From the NCBI RefSeq assembly GCF_015594725.1, contig NZ_JADNRC010000003.1, forward strand, positions 186,001 to 250,000: a DNA stretch of 64,000 nucleotides, in the 5' to 3' direction. Positions 43,327 through 52,074 of this stretch are shown piece after piece. The notes below the pieces were generated by a model. That model was not told the DNA's origin. It saw only the letters and a program-made list of their open reading frames with translations, and searched no databases. A program made the translations under genes and the position numbers. Within the stretch, counting starts at the first letter, position 1; each line of letters opens with the position of its first letter. Source of the DNA: Flavobacterium sp. ALJ2 (GTDB lineage: Bacteria > Bacteroidota > Bacteroidia > Flavobacteriales > Flavobacteriaceae).

Positions 43327-44510
43327 AGTGCTTTAAAAGCTGCTACAAATGCTATAACAGTAATAATAATACCAATCATAAAAAGATTATAAGCAATTCT
43401 TAACAGACGGTATTTTTTTTCGAGTACAATACCTAGATAGTATAAATCTTTAATCATTGTGCTGTATAAATAATCTTTGTCTTTCATCATTTCGTTCATT
43501 GCCCATTCATACTCATGTAATGGCATTTTGTAAAAGTTTCCAAAGAACAATAAATTGATTTTTTTAGCCTCAATGTCTTCTCGAGTAAAAACTCCTGTAG
43601 TAACTTTGGGCCTTGTTGAAAGTATCGCAAAAATTATAGTAATAACACTAGATATCAACATTATAAAAGTAGGAATAACTAAATGGGCATTCTTAGGGCT
43701 GTCCAGTTTGGGGATAATTGTTGAAAGTGCTATCGAAATAATTATCGCATTTACAGACAATAAAATATTGGCTTTGCTATCAGCAATACCACTTAATCGA
43801 GTATGATTTCCCAATGTCACTCTAAAAAGGGTATCAATACCTCGGTCTGGTTTTTCTATCTTATTTTTCTTTTTCTTAATTACTTTACCAAATTCATTGG
43901 TACTATTTGATTCCTGCTTCTCCATTTTTTTATGAATCTGTTTTAAATTTTTTTCTTTCAAAGGTTGCCATTTTTCTTTGGCATAATCGGTATAAAATCG
44001 ATGTATGTTTTCTAAAAAGTTTAGATTTACTATTTCCCACTCTTCATTCGAAAATATTTTATTCTCTGTATTCTTCCATTCCATTCTTAAAAGTTCACAA
44101 CTAGTAGCATATTCTCTAGTTGTAAGATGAATATAATCAGCATCTTTGATTATCTTTTCTAAATGAGTCAGAGGCTCATGAAATTTTGCTGTAGCAGCAA
44201 TTAGGCTAGAAATATTTTCTATAAATTCAGGAGACTTATTCTTATCACTCAAAAATTCGGTAACAATATGTATACTCTCGATCTCATGATTTTCAAACCC
44301 TTTAATATACCCTGTATCATGAAACCACGCAGCAATCAAAAGCTTTTCTTCGTCACCACTCTCAATTTTCTCATTAGCACATAACTCTTTAACTGCCCTT
44401 ACAACACTTGTGGTGTGGTAAAAATTATGATACGAATATAGAATAGAAAGTTTATCTTTGAGTAAATTATAAACAAAATCTTCGGACTGCTCTAATAGGT
44501 TCATAAACAT
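43323..44510 (-). CDS. HD-domain phosphohydrolase fused to a Pycsar-type transmembrane effector domain (DUF5706/PycTM)
   Basis: The 395-residue protein starts with an HD domain: YHNFYHTTSVVRAV (His32), LIAAWFHDTGY (His64-Asp65), AAATAKFHEPL-like ATAKFHEPLTH, and IKDADYIHL. After a charged linker (195-225) comes GNHTRLSGIADSKANILLSV, the typical entry of the PycTM family. Membrane helices follow at about 245-270, 277-301 and 372-395. PycTM domains are membrane effectors in cyclic-pyrimidine (Pycsar) antiphage defence. HD fusions are found in Bacteroidota chromosomes, and their role is unclear. No Pycsar cyclase is encoded in the window. Two starts are possible (44510 and 44504). Confidence 0.82.
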   Translation of the reverse strand: MFMNLLEQSEDFVYNLLKDKLSILYSYHNFYHTTSVVRAVKELCANEKIESGDEEKLLIAAWFHDTGYIKGFENHEIESIHIVTEFLSDKNKSPEFIENISSLIAATAKFHEPLTHLEKIIKDADYIHLTTREYATSCELLRMEWKNTENKIFSNEEWEIVNLNFLENIHRFYTDYAKEKWQPLKEKNLKQIHKKMEKQESNSTNEFGKVIKKKKNKIEKPDRGIDTLFRVTLGNHTRLSGIADSKANILLSVNAIIISIALSTIIPKLDSPKNAHLVIPTFIMLISSVITIIFAILSTRPKVTTGVFTREDIEAKKINLLFFGNFYKMPLHEYEWAMNEMMKDKDYLYSTMIKDLYYLGIVLEKKYRLLRIAYNLFMIGIIITVIAFVAAFKAL

Positions 44511-44529
44511 ATTTTTATACGACTAAATT

Positions 44530-47500
44530 ATGAAATTGTTTTCGGATAATTATTCTACATATAAGATTAATGCATATTTAATTGCATTTTTCGGCTTCAT
44601 TTTAATTCAATCCTGCGCAACACACCATGTTCAATATGGGAAAGACGTCCAAAATCCATTTTCACAAAACGCATTAGATACTACAAAAATTGCCCATACT
44701 TTATATTTAGTTGGAGATGCTGGAAATGCCGACGAGGAACAAGCACAACAAACTCTTGAACTTTTGCGCAAAAGGCTCCAAAACTCAGATAAAAACGCAA
44801 CACTTTTATTTTTGGGAGATAATATTTATCCATATGGATTTCCTAGTAAAAAAGATCCGGATGCTACTGCTCTTGCAGAAAAAAAACTAACAAATCAGCT
44901 AAAATTAACTAAAGGTTACAACGGAAAAACAATTTTTATCCCTGGTAATCACGATTGGTATAGCGGAATTGAAGGAATGGAACGTCAATCTAAATTTATA
45001 ACAACATACTTAAACAATAAAAAAGCGTTCTTACCACAAAAAGCCTGTGCTATCGAACAATTAAAAATAAATAACCAAACCACTTTAATAGCAATAGACA
45101 GTCAATGGTTTCTAGAAGACTGGGACGACAACCCTACTATAAATGACAATTGCGATATTAAAACTCGTGAAGCATTCTTTGAAGAATTGGAAAGCCTTTT
45201 AAATAAAAACAGAGAAAAAACTGTTCTTATAGCAATTCACCATCCTTTAATGAGCAATGGTACACATGGAGGTCAATTTTCGTTAGAAAAACAAATATTC
45301 CCTTTAGAACAAAAGATCCCACTCCCTGTTATTGGTTCTGTAATAAATTTACTCCGCAAAACATCAGGAGTAAGCCCTCAAGACATACAAAACAAAGTCT
45401 ACACACAATTTGTAAAAAGAGTAAAAACCCTTTTACAAAGCCAGGATAATGTTATTGTTATTTCTGGTCATGACCATAATTTACAGTACATCAATAAGAA
45501 CAATATTAAACAAATAATAAGTGGGGCTGGTTCAAAATCTGAAGCAGCAAAAGCTGTGTATCCTAATGATTTTTCATATGGTGGCAATGGATATGCTGCA
45601 TTAACTCTTTATAAAAACGGAGATGCCAGACTTGCTTTTTATGGCAATGAAAATAAAAAAGAAAAATTACTATTTGATCAAAATATCATCACCGTAAAAG
45701 ATACCGTGTATCATGAAAACTTACCATCCAAGTTTAATGCAACAACAAAGGCTTCTATTTATTCGAGTGAAATGACTAAAAAAAGTATTTTTCATAAATT
45801 TTTATTCGGAAAACATTACAGAAAATATTACAGCATGCCTATTGAAGCCAAAACGCTTTCTTTAGACACTCTTTTTGGCGGTATAACTCCAAAGCGTGAA
45901 GGTGGAGGACATCAATCAAAATCATTACGAATTGTATCTAAAGATGGAAAAGAATATGTGCTGCGTGCCTTGAAAAAAAGTGCTTCACGTTTTCTTCAAT
46001 CTGTTGCATTTAAAGATCAATTTATTCAAGATCAATTTGATGCTACATATGCCGAGAACTTTTTACTAGACTTTTATACAACTTCTCATCCATATACTCC
46101 ATTTGCTGTAGGTAATCTGGCAGATAAAGTTGGAATATCACATACCAATCCTGTTTTATATTATATTCCTAAACAAGAAATTCTTAAAGGATATAATTAT
46201 AATTTCGGAGATGAATTGTACATGGTAGAAGAACGTCCATCTAGCAGCCAGATAAGTTTAAAAACTTTCGGAAAACCGCTAAACATAATCAGTACTGATG
46301 ATGTAATGAAAAATCTTCATAAAGATGAAAAATATACCATTGATGAAAAAGAATACATAAAAGCCCGATTGTTTGACATGCTTATTGGTGATTGGGACAG
46401 ACATAGTGATCAATGGCGTTGGGGTGAATATCGCGAGGGAAACAAAATAATTTACAAGCCAATTCCCAGAGATCGAGATCAAGCATTTACAAAATACGAT
46501 GGTGCATTGCTTTCACTTTTAATGCATATGCCCGCATTACGTCATATGCAATCTTTTAAAGAGGACATAAAAAATGTAAAATGGTTCAACCGTGAACCTT
46601 ACCCTCAGGATATTGCTTTCTTAAAAACTGCCCATGAAAAAGACTGGATTGATCAAGCCAAATACATACAAGAAAATCTAACTGATGCAGACATAGATGC
46701 TTCCTTTAATAATTTACCAAAAGAAGTACAAGATGAAACTCTTAAAGATATTAAACGCAAATTAAAACTACGAAAAAAGAAACTCCAAAAATATGCTACA
46801 GAGTATTATAAAGTGTTACAGAAAACAGTTTTAATAGTTGGCACAGATAAAAAAGATAAATTTATAATTACACATAAAGAAAAAAACAAACTTGATGTCG
46901 AGGTATATCGCATCAAGAAAAATGGTGAAGAATTAATTTACAAAAAAAACTTTACGAGGGGTAAAACAAAAAACATTTGGGTTTACGGACTAGATGATGA
47001 TGACGTTTTTGAAGTAAAAGGAGATTTTAATTCTCGAATAAACATTCGTTTAATAGGTGGTCAAAATAATGATTCGTATATAATTAGCAACGGAAAAAGA
47101 GTGAAAATTTATGATTTTAAATCCAAAAAAAACACTTACGATTTAGACTCTAAAACAAAAAAAGTACTTACAGATGATTATCAAACCAATCTTTATGATT
47201 ATAAAAAAGTAAAATACAATGCTTTCTCAGGCCTACCATTTGGAGGCTATAATCCTGATGATGGTGTGAAATTGGGTATCATTGCCAATTACACAGTAAA
47301 CAAATTTAACCAGAATCCATATACTCAAAAACACATATTAAAAGCTAATTACTTTTTTGCAACTGATGGATATGAACTTATTTACGACGGGCATTTTCCA
47401 AAAATTATGGGCAAATGGGATTTTGATGTACAATCAATTTTAACCAGTCCAAATTTTACGATAAACTATTTTGGCTATGGTAATGAGACTGTAAACAATG

Positions 47501-48264
47501 ATAAGGATTTAGGGATGAATTATAACCGTGTTCGTATGCGTGCTATAAAAATAGCCCCCTCTATTAAAAAAATAGGGAAATACGGAAGTGAAATTAATTT
47601 CGCTACATCTTTTGAGAAAATTAGAATTGAAGAAACTTTAGGTCGATTTATAAACACGCCTGATGAAGTCACTCCTACTATTTTTAAAAGTCAACAATAC
47701 GCTGGTGCTACAGTAAAATATAGTTTTGAGAATTACGACCTACCATCATTCCCATCAATGGGATTTGGATTTTCAATAGCTGGAATCTGGAAAATAAATC
47801 TGGACGATAGCAAACAAAATTTCCCAACATTAGAAAGTAAAATTAATTTCAATCACAAAATTGATTCAAATGGTAAATTGGTTTTTGCAACTATAATCAA
47901 ATCAAAAATACTTTTTAATAATAATTTCGATTTTTTCCAAGGCGCAACATTAGGCGGTGATTATGATTTAAGAGGCTATCGAAATCAACGTTTCTTAGGA
48001 AACCAATCTTTTTATCAAAGTAGCGATGTCCGTTGGAATTTAGGAAAAATAAGAAAAAGTATCTTACCAATGTCTTATGGAATTCTTGGCGGATTTGATT
48101 ATGGTCGTGTTTGGACTACTGGAGAAATCTCAGACAAATGGCACCAATCTATTGGCGGAGGCTTATGGCTCAATGGATTAGATATTATCACTGCCAGACT
48201 TACTTATTTTAAAAGTATCGACGAAGAAGCTAGAATTGCATTTGGTATAGGATTTGGGTTTTAA
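44530..48264 (+). CDS. Giant three-part protein: metallophosphoesterase, kinase-like middle region and Omp85-type outer-membrane barrel
   Basis: The 1244-residue product has a lipoprotein-like signal (LIAFFGFILIQSCATHH). Residues 55-360 are a calcineurin-like phosphoesterase: LVGDAGN, FLGDNIYPYG, IPGNHDWYSG, AIHHPLMSNGTHGG and ISGHDHNLQY hold the metal ligands. The middle has kinase-like signs: a beta-3-like strand EYVLRALKKSA (about 475-485), GDWDRHSDQW (about 620) and YKPIPRDRDQAF. The C-terminal 350 residues form a bacterial-surface-antigen barrel with the Omp85 motif GGDYDLRGYRNQRFLG and a terminal aromatic residue. It is thus probably anchored in the outer membrane with enzymatic domains facing the periplasm. 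The substrates are unknown. Confidence 0.82.
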   Translation: MKLFSDNYSTYKINAYLIAFFGFILIQSCATHHVQYGKDVQNPFSQNALDTTKIAHTLYLVGDAGNADEEQAQQTLELLRKRLQNSDKNATLLFLGDNIYPYGFPSKKDPDATALAEKKLTNQLKLTKGYNGKTIFIPGNHDWYSGIEGMERQSKFITTYLNNKKAFLPQKACAIEQLKINNQTTLIAIDSQWFLEDWDDNPTINDNCDIKTREAFFEELESLLNKNREKTVLIAIHHPLMSNGTHGGQFSLEKQIFPLEQKIPLPVIGSVINLLRKTSGVSPQDIQNKVYTQFVKRVKTLLQSQDNVIVISGHDHNLQYINKNNIKQIISGAGSKSEAAKAVYPNDFSYGGNGYAALTLYKNGDARLAFYGNENKKEKLLFDQNIITVKDTVYHENLPSKFNATTKASIYSSEMTKKSIFHKFLFGKHYRKYYSMPIEAKTLSLDTLFGGITPKREGGGHQSKSLRIVSKDGKEYVLRALKKSASRFLQSVAFKDQFIQDQFDATYAENFLLDFYTTSHPYTPFAVGNLADKVGISHTNPVLYYIPKQEILKGYNYNFGDELYMVEERPSSSQISLKTFGKPLNIISTDDVMKNLHKDEKYTIDEKEYIKARLFDMLIGDWDRHSDQWRWGEYREGNKIIYKPIPRDRDQAFTKYDGALLSLLMHMPALRHMQSFKEDIKNVKWFNREPYPQDIAFLKTAHEKDWIDQAKYIQENLTDADIDASFNNLPKEVQDETLKDIKRKLKLRKKKLQKYATEYYKVLQKTVLIVGTDKKDKFIITHKEKNKLDVEVYRIKKNGEELIYKKNFTRGKTKNIWVYGLDDDDVFEVKGDFNSRINIRLIGGQNNDSYIISNGKRVKIYDFKSKKNTYDLDSKTKKVLTDDYQTNLYDYKKVKYNAFSGLPFGGYNPDDGVKLGIIANYTVNKFNQNPYTQKHILKANYFFATDGYELIYDGHFPKIMGKWDFDVQSILTSPNFTINYFGYGNETVNNDKDLGMNYNRVRMRAIKIAPSIKKIGKYGSEINFATSFEKIRIEETLGRFINTPDEVTPTIFKSQQYAGATVKYSFENYDLPSFPSMGFGFSIAGIWKINLDDSKQNFPTLESKINFNHKIDSNGKLVFATIIKSKILFNNNFDFFQGATLGGDYDLRGYRNQRFLGNQSFYQSSDVRWNLGKIRKSILPMSYGILGGFDYGRVWTTGEISDKWHQSIGGGLWLNGLDIITARLTYFKSIDEEARIAFGIGFGF

Positions 48265-49125
48265 TTATTTTTTAAAACTAAACTCATATACTTTACCACC
48301 AACTTTTTTCGTCTTTTCATCAGCTATAAATAATGTTTTATTGTCTTTAAAAACAACGGCTTCTTTTTGAGAAAAATGATCAAGATCAATCTCCGTTTGT
48401 GTTCCTTTATGAAAATCATCTCCTTTAAAACCTTGGAAAAGTATAATTTTATCGTGACATAAAACAACTACTTTTTTCATGTCTGGACTAATTGCAGCAC
48501 TAGTAATTGCACAATGATTGTAATTACTACATGTTTTAAACGTACCTATTAAGGTAGCTTTTTGTGTTCCTGCTGCATTTGGTATTTTATAAATAGAAGC
48601 TGTACCGTCAAAGTTTTTACTTCTGTTTTTAGTAAATAAATAGAAATTATTTTTAAATTCAAAGAAACCTTCAACATCATAAAACATTTGAGTTTTCTTA
48701 GGAGGAAAATCTTTTTGTTCAGGATATGCAAATGAAATTTTATAACTAGAAACAGCATTTTCTTTTCCTAAATCTGATTTATCTATTCTATAAATACATA
48801 AATCTTTGCGCATGTTATCATTATTTCCAAAATCGCCAACGTATAAATTACCCGCTTTGTCTTTGGTAATATCTTCCCAATCTATATTTGTAGCATTTGT
48901 AATTGTTACTGTTTTGGTAATTTCACCCTGAGTATTTAATCCATAAATTTTATTAGCATTACCACTATCTTCTAAAGCCCAAAGCATATCTGTTTCAGGA
49001 AAATAGGCGATTCCAGAAACTTCTTTTAATTTTTTAGGCAATGGGTATAATGTTTTCAATACACTGGAATCTTGCTGGCAAGCCAACAAAATAAATGCAA
49101 CAATAAGTGAGATATAATTTTTCAT
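48265..49125 (-). CDS. SdiA-regulated-like beta-propeller lipoprotein
   Basis: The 286-residue protein has a lipoprotein signal (MKNYISLIVAFILLACQQ, Cys16). It has a repeated beta-propeller pattern: LKEVSGIAYFPETDMLWALE, TNIDWEDITKDKAGNLYVGD, and KEAVVFKDNKTLFIADEK. The (S/E)GIAYxxxxxxLW motif and the WEDI segment recall SdiA-regulated and esterase-like phytase propellers. Its stop codon directly abuts that of the converging phosphoesterase gene (48264/48265), leaving no room for a terminator. No enzymatic residues can be assigned. Confidence 0.68.
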   Translation of the reverse strand: MKNYISLIVAFILLACQQDSSVLKTLYPLPKKLKEVSGIAYFPETDMLWALEDSGNANKIYGLNTQGEITKTVTITNATNIDWEDITKDKAGNLYVGDFGNNDNMRKDLCIYRIDKSDLGKENAVSSYKISFAYPEQKDFPPKKTQMFYDVEGFFEFKNNFYLFTKNRSKNFDGTASIYKIPNAAGTQKATLIGTFKTCSNYNHCAITSAAISPDMKKVVVLCHDKIILFQGFKGDDFHKGTQTEIDLDHFSQKEAVVFKDNKTLFIADEKTKKVGGKVYEFSFKK

Positions 49126-49142
49126 ACAATAAATTTAAGATT

Positions 49143-50195
49143 CTATATCAAGTTCGTGTTTTTGAAATTTCTAGTAATAAAACCAAATGCAGCCGACATA
49201 ATATGCCCCATTGATTTTGCGTTTTTAAAATTCAAATCATTAGTATAACGGTATAATTCCATTTTTAGTTGATTTAAATTTGCTTCTGTTGAAATAGTAT
49301 CTTCACTCATAATATGCAATAATTTTTTAATTCTGTTATCCGCAGAGTGAATACGTTTTGCCAAGATTGCACGCTCCTCATCTTTATATTGCACAATCGA
49401 ACGATCTTCTAGTTTATCTTTAATCAATTCAATCATTGGATAATTTTCTTTAAAAAACTGTGGCCTATATACTTTAAAATTCCCTTCGTAACATTGCTGA
49501 TCAAAATCGATTGGACGAATTTTATATACTACTTGATCAAAATCATGAATTGGAACAATTACATAATTATATGCCCGCATATCACCTAAAAGCCTAATCA
49601 TACAGCGTTCATTGAATTTTACAAATTCTTTAGCAATTTGAGATTTTTCTGTTTCGGTACAATTTTTAAGTAATGTACTCATGAAAATATCACCCGGAAT
49701 ACCAATTATATGCTCTTCGATTAAAGTATCCTTATACACTAAAAAGTTTATTTTATCAGGAGATAGTATTTCTTCTAATTCAAGACCATAAATTCGAGAA
49801 GCATCCGCCTTTTTAATATAAAAATGAACATAATTATCATTTAAAATATTTCGAACTTTAATTCTGAATGGTTTTGAATTACCGAACGTACAATAATCAA
49901 TGGCATCAACATTCAAGAATTGGATAATATCCGTATTACCATCAGAATGCAAAAGTGAATAGATTTTCTTTAGATTCAAATCAATTTCATTTCTCTCAAA
50001 TTCATTATAATAAACACGGATCCATAAAGTATCTTTATCATTTTTATCATACACATTTATAGCACCTGAAAAACGCAATAAATCATCATAAAAAACGGAA
50101 ACTTTTGAGATTCGTTCAAACCGTTCTAAATAATCCAATAACATATTTGTCAATGGATATGATGGTTTTTTAAAAAACATTAAAGATTCACTCAT
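49143..50195 (-). CDS. Hypothetical protein with a kinase-like GD..N/IDFD signature
   Basis: I do not recognise this 350-residue soluble protein as a named family. Residues 199-232 read MIRLLGDMRAYNYVIV and later YKIRPIDFDQ. GDxxxxN followed by an IDFD is the arrangement of the catalytic loop and metal-binding aspartate in HipA, aminoglycoside-phosphotransferase and PI3/4-kinase-like folds. The N-terminal half is mixed alpha/beta and the C-terminal 100 residues are helical. It is transcribed divergently from the ABC transporter and upstream of the lipoprotein gene with a 17-base gap. Kinase activity is inference. Confidence 0.6.
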   Translation of the reverse strand: MSESLMFFKKPSYPLTNMLLDYLERFERISKVSVFYDDLLRFSGAINVYDKNDKDTLWIRVYYNEFERNEIDLNLKKIYSLLHSDGNTDIIQFLNVDAIDYCTFGNSKPFRIKVRNILNDNYVHFYIKKADASRIYGLELEEILSPDKINFLVYKDTLIEEHIIGIPGDIFMSTLLKNCTETEKSQIAKEFVKFNERCMIRLLGDMRAYNYVIVPIHDFDQVVYKIRPIDFDQQCYEGNFKVYRPQFFKENYPMIELIKDKLEDRSIVQYKDEERAILAKRIHSADNRIKKLLHIMSEDTISTEANLNQLKMELYRYTNDLNFKNAKSMGHIMSAAFGFITRNFKNTNLI

Positions 50196-50212
50196 TTTGA
50201 ATATATTTGATG

Positions 50213-50220
50213 CAAATTTA
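50213..50220 (-). promoter_or_regulatory. -7 box of the kinase-like hypothetical gene
   Basis: On the minus strand TAAATTTG fits TAnnTTTG and lies 17 bases before the ATG at 50195. A plus-strand TATATTTG (50202-50209) in the same spacer could serve the ABC transporter, with an 82-base leader. The two boxes almost touch, so the divergent promoters may compete. Confidence 0.5.
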
Positions 50221-50291
50221 CATTAAATATAAATATTTAGTAACAAAAACTAAACTGAAACGTCTTACTAAAAACTAAAACTGCAAATAAT

Positions 50292-51203
50292 TTGGAAACA
50301 ATACTCACAATACAAAACCTCCATAAAAGATATGGACGAGTTCAGGCCCTTAAAGATATTTCTTTCGAAATAAAAAAAGGTCGTGTTTATGGAATTCTTG
50401 GCCCAAACGGAAGCGGAAAATCTACAACATTAGGCATAGTTTTAAATGTAGTAAATAAAACTTCTGGACGATACAGCTGGTTTGGTGGAAAAATACAAAC
50501 GCATGACGCATTAAAAAAAGTAGGCGCTATCATCGAAAGACCTAACTTTTACCCCTATATGACTGCTGAAGAAAATCTTAAATTGGTTTGTAAAATCAAG
50601 AATATCGATTATTCTAAAATAAACGAAAAATTAGAATTAGTAGGTTTAAACGAACGAAAAAACAGTAGGTTTAGTACTTTTTCATTAGGAATGAAACAAC
50701 GCTTAGCCATTGCATCAGCCTTATTGAATGACCCCGAAATATTAATTCTTGATGAACCAACAAATGGTTTAGATCCACAAGGAATTCATCAGATTCGTGA
50801 TATCATAAAAAAAATAGCCTCTCAAGGAACAACTATATTACTTGCCTCGCATTTATTAGATGAAGTAGAAAAAGTATGTACCGATGTTGTCGTTTTAAGA
50901 AAAGGAGAAATTTTATATTCTGGTCCTGTTGGTGGTATGTCAGCAAATGAAGGCTTCTTTGAAATACAAGCCGATGATACCGAAAAATTAATTACTGTAG
51001 CAGAGACACATCCAGCAGTAGATCGGATTGTAAAAGAAAAAGAAATGATTTTAGTTTATTTAAAAAACGATTTAAATGCAGCAGATTTAAACCGATTTTT
51101 ATTTTCGCAAAACATTACATTAAACCATTTAGTAAAACGTAAAAATAGTTTAGAAGAACAATTTCTAGAACTAACCAATAACACTGCTATAAAAAACAAA
51201 TAA
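50292..51203 (+). CDS. ABC transporter ATP-binding protein (BcrA/NatA-like)
   Basis: The 303-residue protein starts at TTG 50292 (METILTIQNLHKRYGRVQAL), as no ATG is placed upstream. Walker A is GILGPNGSGKSTTLG, the signature FSLGMKQRLAIASALL, Walker B ILILDEPTNGLDP and the switch histidine LLASHLLDE. The C-terminal 80 residues resemble those of BcrA-type ATPases. Together with the permease encoded four bases later it forms an ABC-2 type exporter; the substrate is unknown. Confidence 0.93.
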   Translation: METILTIQNLHKRYGRVQALKDISFEIKKGRVYGILGPNGSGKSTTLGIVLNVVNKTSGRYSWFGGKIQTHDALKKVGAIIERPNFYPYMTAEENLKLVCKIKNIDYSKINEKLELVGLNERKNSRFSTFSLGMKQRLAIASALLNDPEILILDEPTNGLDPQGIHQIRDIIKKIASQGTTILLASHLLDEVEKVCTDVVVLRKGEILYSGPVGGMSANEGFFEIQADDTEKLITVAETHPAVDRIVKEKEMILVYLKNDLNAADLNRFLFSQNITLNHLVKRKNSLEEQFLELTNNTAIKNK

Positions 51204-51206
51204 ATC

Positions 51207-52043
51207 ATGAACAGACTTCTATCTATAGAACTACAAAAAATTTGGAAAAATAAAGCCAGCCGTGTATTAACGTTAACTTACTTTATTCTTCTTTCATTTA
51301 TTGCATTAATTGCCTCAATAAAATTTGACTTAGGGGTTTTTAAATTTCATTTAGCAGAAATGGGGATTTTTAATTTTCCTTTCATTTGGCATTTCAATAC
51401 CTATATCGCAGCTTGGTTAAAGTTTTTCTTAGCAATAGTAATTGTATCTATGATGGCAAACGAATATAGTTATGGTACTTTAAAACAAAACCTTATTGAC
51501 GGCTTAAGCAAAAAAGAATTTATTTTATCGAAGTTCTATACTGTAATTTTATTCTCTTTTTGCTCTACTATATTTGTATTTGTAATGAGCTTAATCTTAG
51601 GATTGTGCTTTTCTTCTTATACCGAAATTGGAATTATTTTTTCGGGTATGGAATATCTTTTTGCCTTTTTCATAAAACTAATAGGATTCTTTTCTTTTTG
51701 CTTATTTTTAGGAATATTGGTAAAACGCTCCGCATTTGCATTGGGATTCTTACTGGTTTGGAGTATCCTAGAAGGTTTTATAAAAACAATTTTTGCATTC
51801 ATACTTTTTCCAGAAAATAAAATTGCTGATTATTTTATCCGATTACTCCCTTTAGAAGCTATGTCTAATTTAATTGTTGAACCTTTTACAAGATTATCAG
51901 TAATAAAGAATATTGGAGTACAAATGGGAGTTGAAAACATAAAAAACTATAATGTTGATTACATTTCAGTTGTAATTGTTTTGATCTGGACATTCCTTTT
52001 CATTTTCTTTTCATATAAATTGCTAAAAAGTCGAGATCTATAG
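51207..52043 (+). CDS. ABC-2 type transporter permease
   Basis: This 278-residue protein has six membrane helices in the ABC-2 pattern: RVLTLTYFILLSFIALIASI, then WLKFFLAIVIVSMMANEYSY. The coupling segment YSYGTLKQNLIDGLSKKEFI is typical of ABC-2 permeases from BcrB-like exporters. It starts four bases after the ATPase gene. Confidence 0.9.
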   Translation: MNRLLSIELQKIWKNKASRVLTLTYFILLSFIALIASIKFDLGVFKFHLAEMGIFNFPFIWHFNTYIAAWLKFFLAIVIVSMMANEYSYGTLKQNLIDGLSKKEFILSKFYTVILFSFCSTIFVFVMSLILGLCFSSYTEIGIIFSGMEYLFAFFIKLIGFFSFCLFLGILVKRSAFALGFLLVWSILEGFIKTIFAFILFPENKIADYFIRLLPLEAMSNLIVEPFTRLSVIKNIGVQMGVENIKNYNVDYISVVIVLIWTFLFIFFSYKLLKSRDL

Positions 52044-52074
52044 TATATTTGTTTATACTTTTTTTTAGTAAATA

